42,608 nucleotides of DNA from Proteiniphilum sp. (GCA_016839025.1 JADLKK010000010.1:1-42608), one strand, 5' to 3'. Positions 16,002 through 26,497 are shown, numbered from the stretch's first letter. The notes: generated by a model not told the origin, from the letters alone. Made by a program: numbers and translations.

Positions 16002-19000
16002 ATGGCTGTGGTCTCTTTGCGAAAATCCTTTTTTTCATTTCTATTCCTATTGTTGTTCTGCCTGAACGGGACAGGGCCCCTCAATGCCCAACGTCCATCA
16101 ATCGGGGTTCGCACTGTAGTCCGCTACGATCCCGGATCGGGACTCTATATCTTTGAGAAAAAGATTGGAGAACATCTGCTTGAAACACCCATGGTCATGA
16201 CACAAAAAGAGTACATGGCTTATCGTCTGAGAAAATTGCAGAGCACGACCTTCCGGGAGCTGGAGAAAGAGTCTGTCGAAAACAGCACTGCCCCCTACCG
16301 ACTTTTCACCCTGACCGGCTTGCGCAAAGAGTCACAGTCACCTACCCCACTCTTCGGAGCGGGTGGGGTGGAGCTCACCACACAGGGATCGGTAGAGATC
16401 TCAGCCGGCATAAAAAGGGATCTGACCGACAATCCTACCCTTCCGTTGCGTGCACGAAAAAGGAGCTTCTTCCATTTTGACCAGCAGATACAACTCAATC
16501 TGAACGCAAAAATGGGGGACAGGATCGACTTCAACCTGAATTATGATACCGAAGCAACCTTCGATTTCAACAACAAAGAGATCAAGCTGGACTACAGGGG
16601 TGAGGAGGATGAGATTATCCGCAACATCCAAGCAGGGAATGTGAGGATGACGACCTCCAATCCGCTGATTGATGGCGGGACAGACCTGTTCGGCATCAAG
16701 GCGGACCTGCAGTTCGGGAAGTTGCAGGTGAACACCCTCTTCTCCCGTCAACTGTCAGAGACGCATACCCACAATGGGAAAAGTAATGGGAAGATCACAT
16801 CTTTTGATTTCGGTGCCGACAATTACGATGAGAACCGTCACTTTTTCCTTGCACACTGGTTCCGCGACAACTACGACCGGGCAATGAGCACGCTGCCCTA
16901 TGTGGGCTCACCGGTCTCCATCACCCGTATTGAGGTGTGGGTCACCAACCGGCAGGGAGATTACAGTCAGGTGAGAAACATCATTGCACTCTCCGACCTG
17001 GGTGAACACACGGCTATCCACAACCCGCGTTGGCAGCCTGCGGGGACAGAAGAGACTCCCCACAACCGAAGCAATACACTCTATGATGAGCTGATCACCA
17101 CCTATGCCTCGATGCGCCACATTCATCAGGGAGTTCATCCTTTTCCCGCCGATGTGGTGGACGGAACAGACTATGAACAACTGGAAAATGCACGACTGCT
17201 CTCACCCTCGGAATACAGTTTTCAACCGCAATTGGGGTATATATCCCTCGCCATGCCGTTGCAACCCGATGAGGTGCTGGCGGTAGCCTTTGAATACAAC
17301 TATGGGGGGGATGTGTACCAGGTGGGTGAGTTCTCGTCCGATATCGGCAGCGACCATGAAGCTGCCAGCAACGGTGAAGATGCTCTTTTCACGAAGCTGC
17401 TGAAACCGGTATCACTGTCACCCGCATCTCCTTCCTGGGATCTGATGATGAAGAACATCTACTCCCTGGGTTACGATGCCTACAACCTTTCACCCGACCA
17501 CTTCCGACTGGAGCTTACATACCAGCATGATTCCACTGGTGTATACCTTAGCTACCTTCCCGGCAGCGGTATTGAGGAGGAACTGCTGCTACGGGTGATG
17601 CAGCTTGACCGGTTGAATGAGAGAAAGGATCCCTACCCTGACGGTCAGTTCGATTTCCTCGAAGGCTATACCATAGACACCCGCAATGGAAAAGTCATCT
17701 TCCCGGTCACAGAACCGTTCGGTTCACACCTGGAGAAAAAGATAGGGAATGAGAGCCTTGCAGCCAAGTTCCTTTTTCAGGAGCTCTATGACTCCACCCG
17801 GACAGCAGCCCGCCAGATTGCGGAGAAAAACAAGTTTCGCATCAGTGGCGAGTACCGTGCCACATCGGATGGGGTCATCAGCCTCAACACTATGAACCTG
17901 GCGCGTGGATCGGTAAAGGTGACCGCAGGGGGCATCACCCTTACCGAGGGGGTGGACTACACAGTGGATTATTTGTCGGGGAGCATTACCATCCTGAACC
18001 GTTCCCTGCTGGACGCTGATACTCCGGTGAGTGTTACACTGGAAGAGCGATCTCTCTCACAGAAGCAACGCAAAATGCTGACAGGGGTGAACCTGCAGTA
18101 TGACTTCAGCAAAGAGCTGTCGCTGGGTGCCACACTGATGCATTACACCGAGAAACCGCTTACAGTGAAAACGGCAATTGGAGAGGAGGCCACCAAAAAC
18201 ATGCTCTGGGGATCGAACCTCAGCTGGAAAAAGGAATCAGCACTCCTTACCAGTCTGCTGGACCTGCTGCCCTTCACCGATGCCTCGGCTCCTTCACAGT
18301 TGACAACAGAGCTGGCTTTCGCCCGTATGATTCCAGGTCATTACAGCAACCGCTATACAAAAGGGGAAGCCTATATCGATGACTTCGAGTCGGCAGCCTC
18401 CACCATCGACCTGCATGCACCCTATGCCTGGTCGCTCGCCGCCACACCCACAGATAACTCTCCTGCAGGACTCTTCCCCGAGGGAGCCCTCACCAACAAC
18501 ATTGCCACTGGCAAAAACCGGGCACTGCTCTCATGGTATTATATCGATGGCATCTTTACCCGAAAAAACGCCACGCTGACACCTTCTCATATCAGAAACG
18601 ATCCTGATCAACTCTCCGATCACCGTGTACGGGAGATCTACGAACAGGAGATCTTTCCCGAAAGAGATATCCTTTACGGGCAACCAACCACCCTGCCGGT
18701 ACTCAACCTCTCCTACTATCCCCGTGAACGGGGTCCCTATAACCTCGACACGGAAGTAGACAGTGATGGCTTTCTGCTGAATCCGCAAAGGCGTTGGGGT
18801 GGCATCACCCGTTCCATGGATATACGTGACTTTGAAGCGGCCAACGTTGAATATATCGAGTTCTGGCTGATGGATCCTTTTGTGTATGATGCACCGGGTA
18901 GCTCGCCCGGGGGGGATCTCTATTTTCACCTGGGGGAGATCTCGGAGGATCTGCTTCGGGACGGAAAGAAGTTCTTCGAGAACGGGTTACCAGCAGAGAG

Positions 19001-22000
19001 AGACAGCAGCATAGTGGGGGAAAGCATATGGGGGCTCTATCCCAAACAACAATCCACCGTATACGGTTTCGACAACTCCCTGGGAGAGGAGGTACGCCGC
19101 CTGCAGGATGTGGGGCTCAATGGCCTCAGCAGTGAAGAGGAGAAGAGCTTTCCAACCTATCGCAACTACCTGGAAGAGCTACAAAAGCGGCTTTCGGAAG
19201 AGACATTGTCACGCATGCGGGAGGAAGCCCATTCACCGCTCAACGATCCTGCAGGGGATCTTTTCCGTCATTATCGGGGTGAAGAGCAGGACCGCCGGCA
19301 GCTCAGCATCCTGGAACGTTACAAATATTACAATGGTACCGAGGGCAACTCCCTGCCACCCGGGAATGATGACCCCTATCATTCGGCCTCGCGCAACACA
19401 CCCGACCATGAGGACATTGACCGCGACAACACCCTCAATACAAAAGAGGCCTACTACAGTTACAGGGTCTCACTCCGCCGGGACGAGATGGTAGCGGGAA
19501 GCAACTACATTACCGACAAACGGGAAGTTACGGTAACCCTGCGTAACGGAGGTCATGAAAATGTAACCTGGTATCTCTTCCGGATCCCACTCAGCGATTT
19601 TCATTCAAAAAGCGGAAACATTCAGGGGTTTCACAACATTCGTTTCATGCGAATGCTGCTTACCGGCTTCGAAAAACCGCTGTTTCTACGGTTCGCGACA
19701 CTGGGACTGGTGCGCAGTGAATGGCGCACATACAGGGACGATCCTGCCAGCGGTGGTACTCAGACCGGTAGCGGACAGCTTTCAATCAGTGCCGTGAATA
19801 TTGAGGAGAACGGCAACAGAACACCGGTCAACTACGTGTTACCACCTGGTGTGACCCGTATCATCGACCCCAGCCAACCCCAGCTCAGGCAGGAGAATGA
19901 GCAGGCATTATCGCTCAGGGTTGAACAACTGGAAGCAGGGGACAGCAGGGCCATCTACAAGAGTGTCCTGCATGACCTGCGTCGCTACAAACGTCTGCAA
20001 ATGTTTGTCCATGCCGAGCAATTGACGGGGGAGACAGGTACATTACAGGATGGTGATCTCTCCCTCTTCCTGCGTATCGGATCTGACTACCGCCACAATT
20101 ACTACGAGGTGGAGGTTCCTCTCTCTCTTACACCGGAAGGAAGGTATAGCACACATGTCAATGCCGACCGGGAGAGGGTGTGGCCGCAGGAAAACAGGAT
20201 CGATCTGTCGCTGAAACAGCTTACGCAACTCAAAATGAAAAGAAACGCCCTGATGCGGGAGACGGAGGGGAGCGGTCTCTATAAAGCCTTCACGGAAGCG
20301 GACCCTGACCGGCCCGACAACCGGATCTCCATCATGGGCAATCCGTCACTGGCAGAGGTGAAGGTTATGATGATCGGTATCCGCAACAACAGCAGTACCA
20401 GCCGTTCGGGAGAGGTATGGGTGAACGAACTGCGGCTGGATGACTATGACGAAAAGGGTGGATGGGCTGCAGAGGGCAATGTGGGATTGACTCTTTCTGA
20501 TATCGGGACAATACGTTTATCGGGGAAAATGGAGACAACCGGTTTCGGAGCAATCAACCAGGGATTGCAAGAGCGACGCAACAACGATCTCAGGTCGGTT
20601 AACCTCGCTTTGAACCTGGAGCTGGGACGCTTCCTGCCCCGAAAGGCAAAGATAACGGCACCCCTCTCCTACTTTTTCTCCAACAACAGGGAATCTCCCC
20701 TCTATGATCCCTTCAACAGCGACCTACTCCTCTCGGAAACATTGAAGCAACTGCCTTCCGGAGCCGGGAGAGATTCTCTTCGACAGATAACGACTACGGA
20801 GTCCTTGCACCAAAGTTTCAGCCTTGCCAACCTGAAGATGAATATCCGGAGTGCACAACCCATGCCGTATGATCCGGCAAACTTTTCCTTTTCTTACACA
20901 GACAACCAACTGCAGGAACGAAACCCGGCAATCGAATATGCGATGGAGAGGGATCAGCGACTTCAGGCCCTCTACAGCTACTCTCCCGGGGGGAGACCCT
21001 GGGAGGCTTTTGGACTGCATCTCCGCTATCTGCCCGACCAGATCAACCTCAGCCACAACTTGCACCGTCATTACCGGGAGAGACAGTTGCGTGATCTAAA
21101 TGCCTACGCATCAGGGTTAACGGAAAGTCAACCTGCTTACCTCTCCTTTAGCCATAATTTCTACTGGGACAGGCAGTTGAGCTTTACCTGGAACTTTTCC
21201 CCCAACCTGAATCTCTCCTTTCGCTCCGGAACGCTGTCTGAGATTGAGGAACCCTACCTGCAGGTAAACAAAGCGCTCAACCGCAGCGATTATGAGATTT
21301 GGAAGGATTCGGTAACCCACAGCCTGCGTGGGTTGGGTAGTCCACTCAGATACAACCAGTCAGCAGATGTACACTATACCCTCCCTTTCAGCAGAATCCC
21401 CGTCACCGACTGGATCAGCAGCAGTGCGGTTTATCACTCACAGTACCGATGGGAACGTGGCGCGACCATCGAAGATAAGGAAATTGGAAACTACCTGCAA
21501 AACGAACTCTCCTTCGCACTCAACAGTCGTTTCAACCTCTCAGGTCTCTACCGCAAATTTCCATCAATAAAAATCCCATTGGCTCTCTCACAGGCGATGA
21601 TGATGATCCGGCAGATCAACCTGAACATCACATATAAAAGACGTACTGACCTGCCGGGATATAAACCGATGAGCGGAGACCTGTTCGGACAGACAACAGT
21701 GGAGGAAAAACTTCTTCCGGGATTGCCTTTTGCCTTTGGAGCTGATGGTGGCAGAACATTTGTGGAAGAAGCACTGGCCAATAACCATCTGGTGATCAAC
21801 CAGGAGAATATTGCTCCCGCCATCTTCAATCGCACCAAACATATCAAAATGGATGCCTCACTGGAGCCCTTTCCCGGAATCAGGGTCAACCTGCACGCTC
21901 TCTATGAAGAGAACCGGCGAAGCGAATACCGGTTCATGTATGGGGAAATACCTGAGATACAAGGTGGAAGCTTTGCCATCAGTATCATCTCCCTTTTTTC

Positions 22001-23066
22001 CGCATTTGAAAGAAACAAAGCAGGCAGGCAATATCATTCTACCTCTTTTGGGCGATTTATGGAGTACAGGGCTGTGATTGCCGGCCGCGTCAGGGATCAG
22101 TACGCAGGGAGTCTCTATCCGCAGGAAGGATTTCTCAACGGGAGTACCCTTGCCGGTGAAGCATTCAGCGGCAACAGCGGAGATGTCAAACCGAACAGTG
22201 CGGATGTATTGATCCCAGCCTTTCTGGCCGCCTATACCGGTAAAAGTGCAGAGAAGATCGCCCTCACCCCCTTTCCTGCACTCTCCACCATGCTGCCCAA
22301 CTGGGATCTGTCAGTCAGCCTTACCACACTGATGCCGGCATTGCAACAACCGTTCAGCGAGTTGATGCTCACCCACAGGTATCTCGCACAATACCGGATC
22401 GGCTCCTATAATACCCACCTGAGTTGGGTGCCAGCGGGGCAACAAACAGCACTGGGTTTCATACGCGATGTCATCACCGGTGCTCCGGAGCCTTCCTCAC
22501 CCTACGACATCCGCTCCGCCACCATCACAGAAAGCTTTAATCCGCTCTTCGAACTCCGTGCCAGTTTTCACAATCAGCTGCACTGTAATATCCGCCTCAA
22601 CCGGACACGGTCACTTAACCTCAATATCTCCTCCTACCAGATCATGGAGATGAGAGAGAACGACCTGGTCATTGGCGGGGGGTACCGTATCCCCGATTTC
22701 GGCCGGCTCGCAAACATAACCACCGGAACAGGAGTTCCACATCGCAGATCTGCTTCACAACAACACAAACGTAAGAATGAGGCGGTAAAAGACGATGGAG
22801 CCTTTCGAAACGATCTCACGCTGCGGTTTGACCTGTCACTGAAAAAAACAGAGGCACTTATCAGAAGAATGACGGAGGGAAACAGCCAACCTACCAGTGG
22901 TATCCAAACCGGCTCATTGCGCTTCTCCGCCGATTATGCGGTGAGCAGACAACTTACCCTGCGTGCTTTTTACGACCGCATGGTTCGCAAACCACTGGTC
23001 TCCTCTTTTGCACCTCCGACCGCCAGCAACAGTGCGGGCATCAGCCTGCGCATCCATTTCCGGTGA
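16002..23066 (+). CDS. sprA: SprA/Sov, type IX secretion outer-membrane translocon
   Basis: A 2354-residue protein with a signal peptide (residues 1-29, cleavage after LNA). Homologues are SprA of Flavobacterium johnsoniae and Sov of Porphyromonas gingivalis, the very large beta-barrel channel (36 strands in the known structure) through which type IX cargo crosses the outer membrane. Seen here: an early segment ERFEL-like TGSVEISAGIKRDLTDNP, the conserved YIDDFESAASTIDL (about residues 790-803), SprA_N-type repeats with SGEVWVNELRLDDYDEKGG, and long alternating beta patterns to a C-terminal aromatic strand ending HFR. Length is within the family range. No other T9SS gene is in the window; genes are usually scattered. 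Confidence 0.95.
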   Translation: MAVVSLRKSFFSFLFLLLFCLNGTGPLNAQRPSIGVRTVVRYDPGSGLYIFEKKIGEHLLETPMVMTQKEYMAYRLRKLQSTTFRELEKESVENSTAPYRLFTLTGLRKESQSPTPLFGAGGVELTTQGSVEISAGIKRDLTDNPTLPLRARKRSFFHFDQQIQLNLNAKMGDRIDFNLNYDTEATFDFNNKEIKLDYRGEEDEIIRNIQAGNVRMTTSNPLIDGGTDLFGIKADLQFGKLQVNTLFSRQLSETHTHNGKSNGKITSFDFGADNYDENRHFFLAHWFRDNYDRAMSTLPYVGSPVSITRIEVWVTNRQGDYSQVRNIIALSDLGEHTAIHNPRWQPAGTEETPHNRSNTLYDELITTYASMRHIHQGVHPFPADVVDGTDYEQLENARLLSPSEYSFQPQLGYISLAMPLQPDEVLAVAFEYNYGGDVYQVGEFSSDIGSDHEAASNGEDALFTKLLKPVSLSPASPSWDLMMKNIYSLGYDAYNLSPDHFRLELTYQHDSTGVYLSYLPGSGIEEELLLRVMQLDRLNERKDPYPDGQFDFLEGYTIDTRNGKVIFPVTEPFGSHLEKKIGNESLAAKFLFQELYDSTRTAARQIAEKNKFRISGEYRATSDGVISLNTMNLARGSVKVTAGGITLTEGVDYTVDYLSGSITILNRSLLDADTPVSVTLEERSLSQKQRKMLTGVNLQYDFSKELSLGATLMHYTEKPLTVKTAIGEEATKNMLWGSNLSWKKESALLTSLLDLLPFTDASAPSQLTTELAFARMIPGHYSNRYTKGEAYIDDFESAASTIDLHAPYAWSLAATPTDNSPAGLFPEGALTNNIATGKNRALLSWYYIDGIFTRKNATLTPSHIRNDPDQLSDHRVREIYEQEIFPERDILYGQPTTLPVLNLSYYPRERGPYNLDTEVDSDGFLLNPQRRWGGITRSMDIRDFEAANVEYIEFWLMDPFVYDAPGSSPGGDLYFHLGEISEDLLRDGKKFFENGLPAERDSSIVGESIWGLYPKQQSTVYGFDNSLGEEVRRLQDVGLNGLSSEEEKSFPTYRNYLEELQKRLSEETLSRMREEAHSPLNDPAGDLFRHYRGEEQDRRQLSILERYKYYNGTEGNSLPPGNDDPYHSASRNTPDHEDIDRDNTLNTKEAYYSYRVSLRRDEMVAGSNYITDKREVTVTLRNGGHENVTWYLFRIPLSDFHSKSGNIQGFHNIRFMRMLLTGFEKPLFLRFATLGLVRSEWRTYRDDPASGGTQTGSGQLSISAVNIEENGNRTPVNYVLPPGVTRIIDPSQPQLRQENEQALSLRVEQLEAGDSRAIYKSVLHDLRRYKRLQMFVHAEQLTGETGTLQDGDLSLFLRIGSDYRHNYYEVEVPLSLTPEGRYSTHVNADRERVWPQENRIDLSLKQLTQLKMKRNALMRETEGSGLYKAFTEADPDRPDNRISIMGNPSLAEVKVMMIGIRNNSSTSRSGEVWVNELRLDDYDEKGGWAAEGNVGLTLSDIGTIRLSGKMETTGFGAINQGLQERRNNDLRSVNLALNLELGRFLPRKAKITAPLSYFFSNNRESPLYDPFNSDLLLSETLKQLPSGAGRDSLRQITTTESLHQSFSLANLKMNIRSAQPMPYDPANFSFSYTDNQLQERNPAIEYAMERDQRLQALYSYSPGGRPWEAFGLHLRYLPDQINLSHNLHRHYRERQLRDLNAYASGLTESQPAYLSFSHNFYWDRQLSFTWNFSPNLNLSFRSGTLSEIEEPYLQVNKALNRSDYEIWKDSVTHSLRGLGSPLRYNQSADVHYTLPFSRIPVTDWISSSAVYHSQYRWERGATIEDKEIGNYLQNELSFALNSRFNLSGLYRKFPSIKIPLALSQAMMMIRQINLNITYKRRTDLPGYKPMSGDLFGQTTVEEKLLPGLPFAFGADGGRTFVEEALANNHLVINQENIAPAIFNRTKHIKMDASLEPFPGIRVNLHALYEENRRSEYRFMYGEIPEIQGGSFAISIISLFSAFERNKAGRQYHSTSFGRFMEYRAVIAGRVRDQYAGSLYPQEGFLNGSTLAGEAFSGNSGDVKPNSADVLIPAFLAAYTGKSAEKIALTPFPALSTMLPNWDLSVSLTTLMPALQQPFSELMLTHRYLAQYRIGSYNTHLSWVPAGQQTALGFIRDVITGAPEPSSPYDIRSATITESFNPLFELRASFHNQLHCNIRLNRTRSLNLNISSYQIMEMRENDLVIGGGYRIPDFGRLANITTGTGVPHRRSASQQHKRKNEAVKDDGAFRNDLTLRFDLSLKKTEALIRRMTEGNSQPTSGIQTGSLRFSADYAVSRQLTLRAFYDRMVRKPLVSSFAPPTASNSAGISLRIHFR

Positions 23067-23286
23067 CTGAGCCGATTCTGTCTGCTAAACGAATTCAAAA
23101 TCATTTCAACCAGCCACTCATTCCATGAATGATTGTTGGGAAAAGACTCTTTTTCGTTTTTTTTTAATTTTAAGAGGATATGTTAAACAAAAAAGTGGTT
23201 TATTTGTTAAATTAATAGACAAAAAAAGGTGATCTTTGAAATATAAAAACAGTAATCACTAAAAGGGAGATAAGAAATAATAGCGT

Positions 23287-24846
23287 ATGAAAAAATCAAC
23301 GATCTGGTTGCTTGCCATTGTGATGTTCACGGCATTTTTCGCGTTGCTGTTTCTTCAGGTCAGATACATGCGTACCAGTCTCGCCATCCGGACGCAACAG
23401 TTTGACGAACAGGTAAACCGCAGTCTCTACAACGTGATGAGAGATCTGGAGCTGGATCAGACACGGGAGTATCTGGAGGAGGATATGATTGAATCGGAAA
23501 ACAGATATTCACAGTACAATCAACCCCAACGCCAGCCAAACATCATCAGGGAGCAGACATCTGCTGCCATCACCCATCCCGATGGAAGCCGGACCAGGAT
23601 AGAGCTGAACGTTACTGAGCAGTCGGTTCTACCCGATCCAGCAAGGGAAAGGGCGCTACTCTCACCCAATCAGGGTGCCAGCACCATCTCGAAGACACAG
23701 TTCGATATGCAACAATCGCTCTCGAAGCGATACCTGCACGAGCGATCACTGCTCTACGAGGTGATCTTTAAAATCCTGAGCCGCTCGAGCAATGAACCGA
23801 TTGAGGAAAGGATCGATTTCAACAAGGTGGAGCAGTATATCCGTTACGAGTTATCTTACAACGGGTTGATTGAACCTTTCAGCTTTCAGGTGATAAACTT
23901 CAACAACCAGGTGGTATACACGTCACCCGGCTTCTCCACGAAACAACGGGATGCCATCTTCACACAGATCCTGTTTCCCAACGATCCTCCGGCGAAGCTG
24001 AACCAGTTGAGAGTCTACTTTCCCACCAAAAGAAAGTATGTGTACAGTGAGCTCAATTTTTTCATTCCTTCGATGATCTTCACCTTCATCCTGCTGATTA
24101 CCTTTATCTTTACGGTGGCATCACTCTTCAGGCAAAAGCGTTTGTCTGAGATGAAAAACGACTTCATCAACAATATGACCCATGAACTGAAGACACCTGT
24201 ATCCACCATCTCACTGGCGTCGCAGATGCTGAAGGATGAATCGATCCTGAAGTCACCCGAGGTATTCAAGCATGTCACCGGTGTGATCCACGATGAGACC
24301 AAGCGTCTGAGTTTCCAGGTGGAAAAGGTACTACAGATGTCTCTTTTCGACAAGCAGAAGACGACCTTGAAGATGAAGGAGATGGATGCCAACGACCTGG
24401 TAGCGACAGTGGCCAACACACATGTGTTGAAGGTGGAGAAACTGGAGGGGACACTCGACATTGACCTGCAGGCTGAAAACTCAACCATCAAGGTAGATGA
24501 GATGCATTTCACCAACGTGCTGTTCAACATCCTCGACAATGCACTGAAATACAGAAGGAAAGATGTTCCTCCGGAATTAATGATCCGTACCCGCAACGAG
24601 GGCAACAAGCTGATCATCTCCATCGAGGACAATGGTGTTGGCATGAGGAAAGAGGATGCGAAGAAGGTGTTTGAACGTTTTTATCGTGTTCCGACCGGCA
24701 ACCGCCACGATGTGAAAGGCTTCGGGCTGGGGCTGGCCTACGTGAAGAAGATTGTGACCGACGTGAACGGCACGATACGTGCCGAAAGCGAATTGGGAAA
24801 AGGAACCAAATTTATCATTAGTTTACCCGTAATAACAGAAAATTGA
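23287..24846 (+). CDS. rprX: Sensor histidine kinase RprX
   Basis: A 519-residue membrane kinase. Membrane segments at about residues 5-25 and 259-281 enclose a periplasmic sensor domain; there is no recognisable HAMP. The kinase core has the H-box NNMTHELKTP with His299, N-box NVLFNILDNALKY (410-422), G1 box DNGVG (448-452) and G2 box GFGLGL (478-483). With the next gene it matches RprX/RprY of Bacteroides fragilis, first linked to tetracycline regulation and, in P. gingivalis, to RprY. The signal is unknown. The rprY ATG follows one base after its stop. Confidence 0.9.
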   Translation: MKKSTIWLLAIVMFTAFFALLFLQVRYMRTSLAIRTQQFDEQVNRSLYNVMRDLELDQTREYLEEDMIESENRYSQYNQPQRQPNIIREQTSAAITHPDGSRTRIELNVTEQSVLPDPARERALLSPNQGASTISKTQFDMQQSLSKRYLHERSLLYEVIFKILSRSSNEPIEERIDFNKVEQYIRYELSYNGLIEPFSFQVINFNNQVVYTSPGFSTKQRDAIFTQILFPNDPPAKLNQLRVYFPTKRKYVYSELNFFIPSMIFTFILLITFIFTVASLFRQKRLSEMKNDFINNMTHELKTPVSTISLASQMLKDESILKSPEVFKHVTGVIHDETKRLSFQVEKVLQMSLFDKQKTTLKMKEMDANDLVATVANTHVLKVEKLEGTLDIDLQAENSTIKVDEMHFTNVLFNILDNALKYRRKDVPPELMIRTRNEGNKLIISIEDNGVGMRKEDAKKVFERFYRVPTGNRHDVKGFGLGLAYVKKIVTDVNGTIRAESELGKGTKFIISLPVITEN

Positions 24847-24847
24847 T

Positions 24848-25564
24848 ATGGAAGAGAAATTAAAAATTTTTTTATGCGAAGATGACGAAAATCTGGGCAT
24901 GCTGCTCAGGGAGTATCTTCAGGCCAAAGGTTTTGATACCGACCTTTTCCCTGACGGGGAAGCCGGTTTCAAGGGGTTTGTGAAGACCAAGTATGACCTT
25001 TGCATCGTGGATGTCATGATGCCCAAGAAAGATGGAGTCACCCTGGTGAAGGAGATCAGGACCATCAACACCGAGATACCGGTTATTTTCCTCACGGCCA
25101 AAAACATGAAGGAGGATGTACTGGAAGGATTCAAGGCAGGCGCGGATGACTATATCACCAAGCCCTTCAGCATGGAGGAGCTGGTGCTGCGTATCGAGGC
25201 CATTATTCGCCGGGTCAGGGGAAAAAAGAGCAAGGAACAGCAACTCTATAACTTCGGTACCATGACCTTCGACACACAAAAGCAGATCCTCACCATTGCT
25301 GAGACACAGACAAAACTCACCACCAAGGAGTCGGAGCTGCTTTCACTGCTCTGTGCCCATGCCAACGACATCCTGGAACGCAACCATGCATTGAAGCAGA
25401 TATGGGAGGAGGACACCTATTTCAATGCCCGCAGCATGGATGTTTATATCACCAAGCTGCGTAAGCTGCTCAAGCCGGAACCCAACATTGAGATCATCAA
25501 CATCCACGGGAAGGGTTACAAGCTGATTGTCCCCACCGATGAGGGTGAGAACGGTGACAATTGA
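24848..25564 (+). CDS. rprY: OmpR-type response regulator RprY
   Basis: A 238-residue regulator: receiver domain at residues 1-125 with acidic pocket CEDDE, phospho-acceptor Asp55 (IVDVMMPKKDG), FLTAK and TKPFS switch residues; then a winged-helix OmpR/PhoB domain with TTKESELLSLLCAHAN and NARSMDVYITKLRKLL. Translation is coupled to rprX. The C-terminus is a DNA-binding domain, which separates it from PorX (PglZ-type effector), the regulator usually named for type IX secretion. Transcription ends at the hairpin at 25591-25620. Confidence 0.93.
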   Translation: MEEKLKIFLCEDDENLGMLLREYLQAKGFDTDLFPDGEAGFKGFVKTKYDLCIVDVMMPKKDGVTLVKEIRTINTEIPVIFLTAKNMKEDVLEGFKAGADDYITKPFSMEELVLRIEAIIRRVRGKKSKEQQLYNFGTMTFDTQKQILTIAETQTKLTTKESELLSLLCAHANDILERNHALKQIWEEDTYFNARSMDVYITKLRKLLKPEPNIEIINIHGKGYKLIVPTDEGENGDN

Positions 25565-25590
25565 CACGCAATTCTCATGCTGCATAGTGA

Positions 25591-25620
25591 GCCGCCTTCA
25601 GTAGAAGGCGGCTTTTTTTT
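25591..25620 (+). terminator. Rho-independent terminator after rprY
   Basis: A perfect 9-bp stem GCCGCCTTC/GAAGGCGGC with the loop AGTA is followed by eight T residues. It starts 26 bases after the rprY stop. Confidence 0.95.
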
Positions 25621-25666
25621 GATGGGTGAATAGGATACAGGGAGAGCCATTTTTTCGGGAAACAAA

Positions 25667-25697
25667 TTCGTAACATAAAATTTAATGGCTACATTTG
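25667..25697 (+). promoter_or_regulatory. Promoter of the CDP-alcohol phosphatidyltransferase gene
   Basis: TTCG at 25667-25670, a 19-base spacer and TACATTTG at 25690-25697. The -7 box is exact, the -33 element is one base off TTTG. The ATG is 35 bases further on. Confidence 0.55.
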
Positions 25698-25732
25698 TAA
25701 CAGGATAGAAAAATCATATAATAGAAACGGAG

Positions 25733-26458
25733 ATGAACACATCAAAAAAGAACATGGCAAAGTCGCTCAGACTCATTGCCACCGATCGCCAAAGGACCAA
25801 TATCCTCCGTGCGTGGGAACAGAAATCAATTGCCTACCTGGTACAGAAAATCCCCTCCTGGATCTCTTCCGACGGACTGACAGCCATCGGTTCGATCGGC
25901 AATCTGATGGTGGCCGCCAGTTTCGTGATGGGAGCCTTCATGGGGCACTACTGGCTGTTACTTTCCCTACCCGGTTTTTTCATCAACTGGTTTGGCGATT
26001 CACTCGACGGGCGGCTGGCATACTATCGCAGTACCCCCCGGAAGTGGTACGGTTTTTCGCTTGATGTGACGGTCGACTGGATCGGCACCATTCTCATCGG
26101 CCTGGGATTCACCATCTACGCCCCCGGGATATGGAAATATGCCGGATTCCTGTTCGTGGTACTCTATGGCTGGGAAATGATTACCGCCCAGTTACGCTAT
26201 AAGATCGGCGGGCAATACTCCATCGATTCCGGTATTTTCGGCCCTACCGAGGTAAGGTTGCTGCTCGCAACCATCATCACCATTGAGGTATTTCTTCCCG
26301 GTACCATCCAATATCTTGCCACTGCGGCCTGTCTCTTCCTGTTGATCTCCAATTTTGCCGAGACCCGAAAGCTGTTGATTCTGGCCGACGCACGCGACAA
26401 AGAGGATCGTCTCGCCAAGGAAAAGGAGCAACAGGCAACACGCAAGGAGAATGCCTGA
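25733..26458 (+). CDS. CDP-alcohol phosphatidyltransferase family membrane protein
   Basis: A 241-residue integral membrane enzyme expected to join a CDP-activated lipid to an alcohol. The signature lies at residues 89-115: Asp89, Asp92, Gly93, Ala96, Gly107, Asp111 and Asp115. It departs from the canonical D-x2-D-G-x2-A-R-x8-G-x3-D-x3-D in two ways: Tyr97 replaces the Arg (an Arg is at 99), and the spacing to Gly is one residue longer. All four aspartates are kept, so catalysis is plausible. About six membrane segments follow the soluble first 45 residues, and the tail is highly charged. The alcohol acceptor is unknown. It has its own promoter. Confidence 0.8.
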   Translation: MNTSKKNMAKSLRLIATDRQRTNILRAWEQKSIAYLVQKIPSWISSDGLTAIGSIGNLMVAASFVMGAFMGHYWLLLSLPGFFINWFGDSLDGRLAYYRSTPRKWYGFSLDVTVDWIGTILIGLGFTIYAPGIWKYAGFLFVVLYGWEMITAQLRYKIGGQYSIDSGIFGPTEVRLLLATIITIEVFLPGTIQYLATAACLFLLISNFAETRKLLILADARDKEDRLAKEKEQQATRKENA

Positions 26459-26489
26459 CCGGCCGGCTCATCAATTTGTCAAAAATTGC

Positions 26490-26497
26490 TACCTTTG
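26490..26497 (+). promoter_or_regulatory. -7 box upstream of yicC
   Basis: TACCTTTG, an exact TAnnTTTG match followed by GCAG, lies about 125 bases before the yicC ATG. A TTG is present only 11 bases upstream, so the -33 element is not clear. The leader holds the hairpin TCAAGC-TT-GCTTGA at about 26531-26544. Confidence 0.45.

Noticed and set aside
23118-23132. TCATTC-CAT-GAATGA hairpin after sprA as a terminator.
   Set aside because: The stem is only 6 bp and AT-rich, and no T run follows directly.
24848-25564. RprXY as the PorXY system of type IX secretion.
   Set aside because: PorX has a PglZ-type effector; this regulator has an OmpR-type winged helix and matches RprY throughout.
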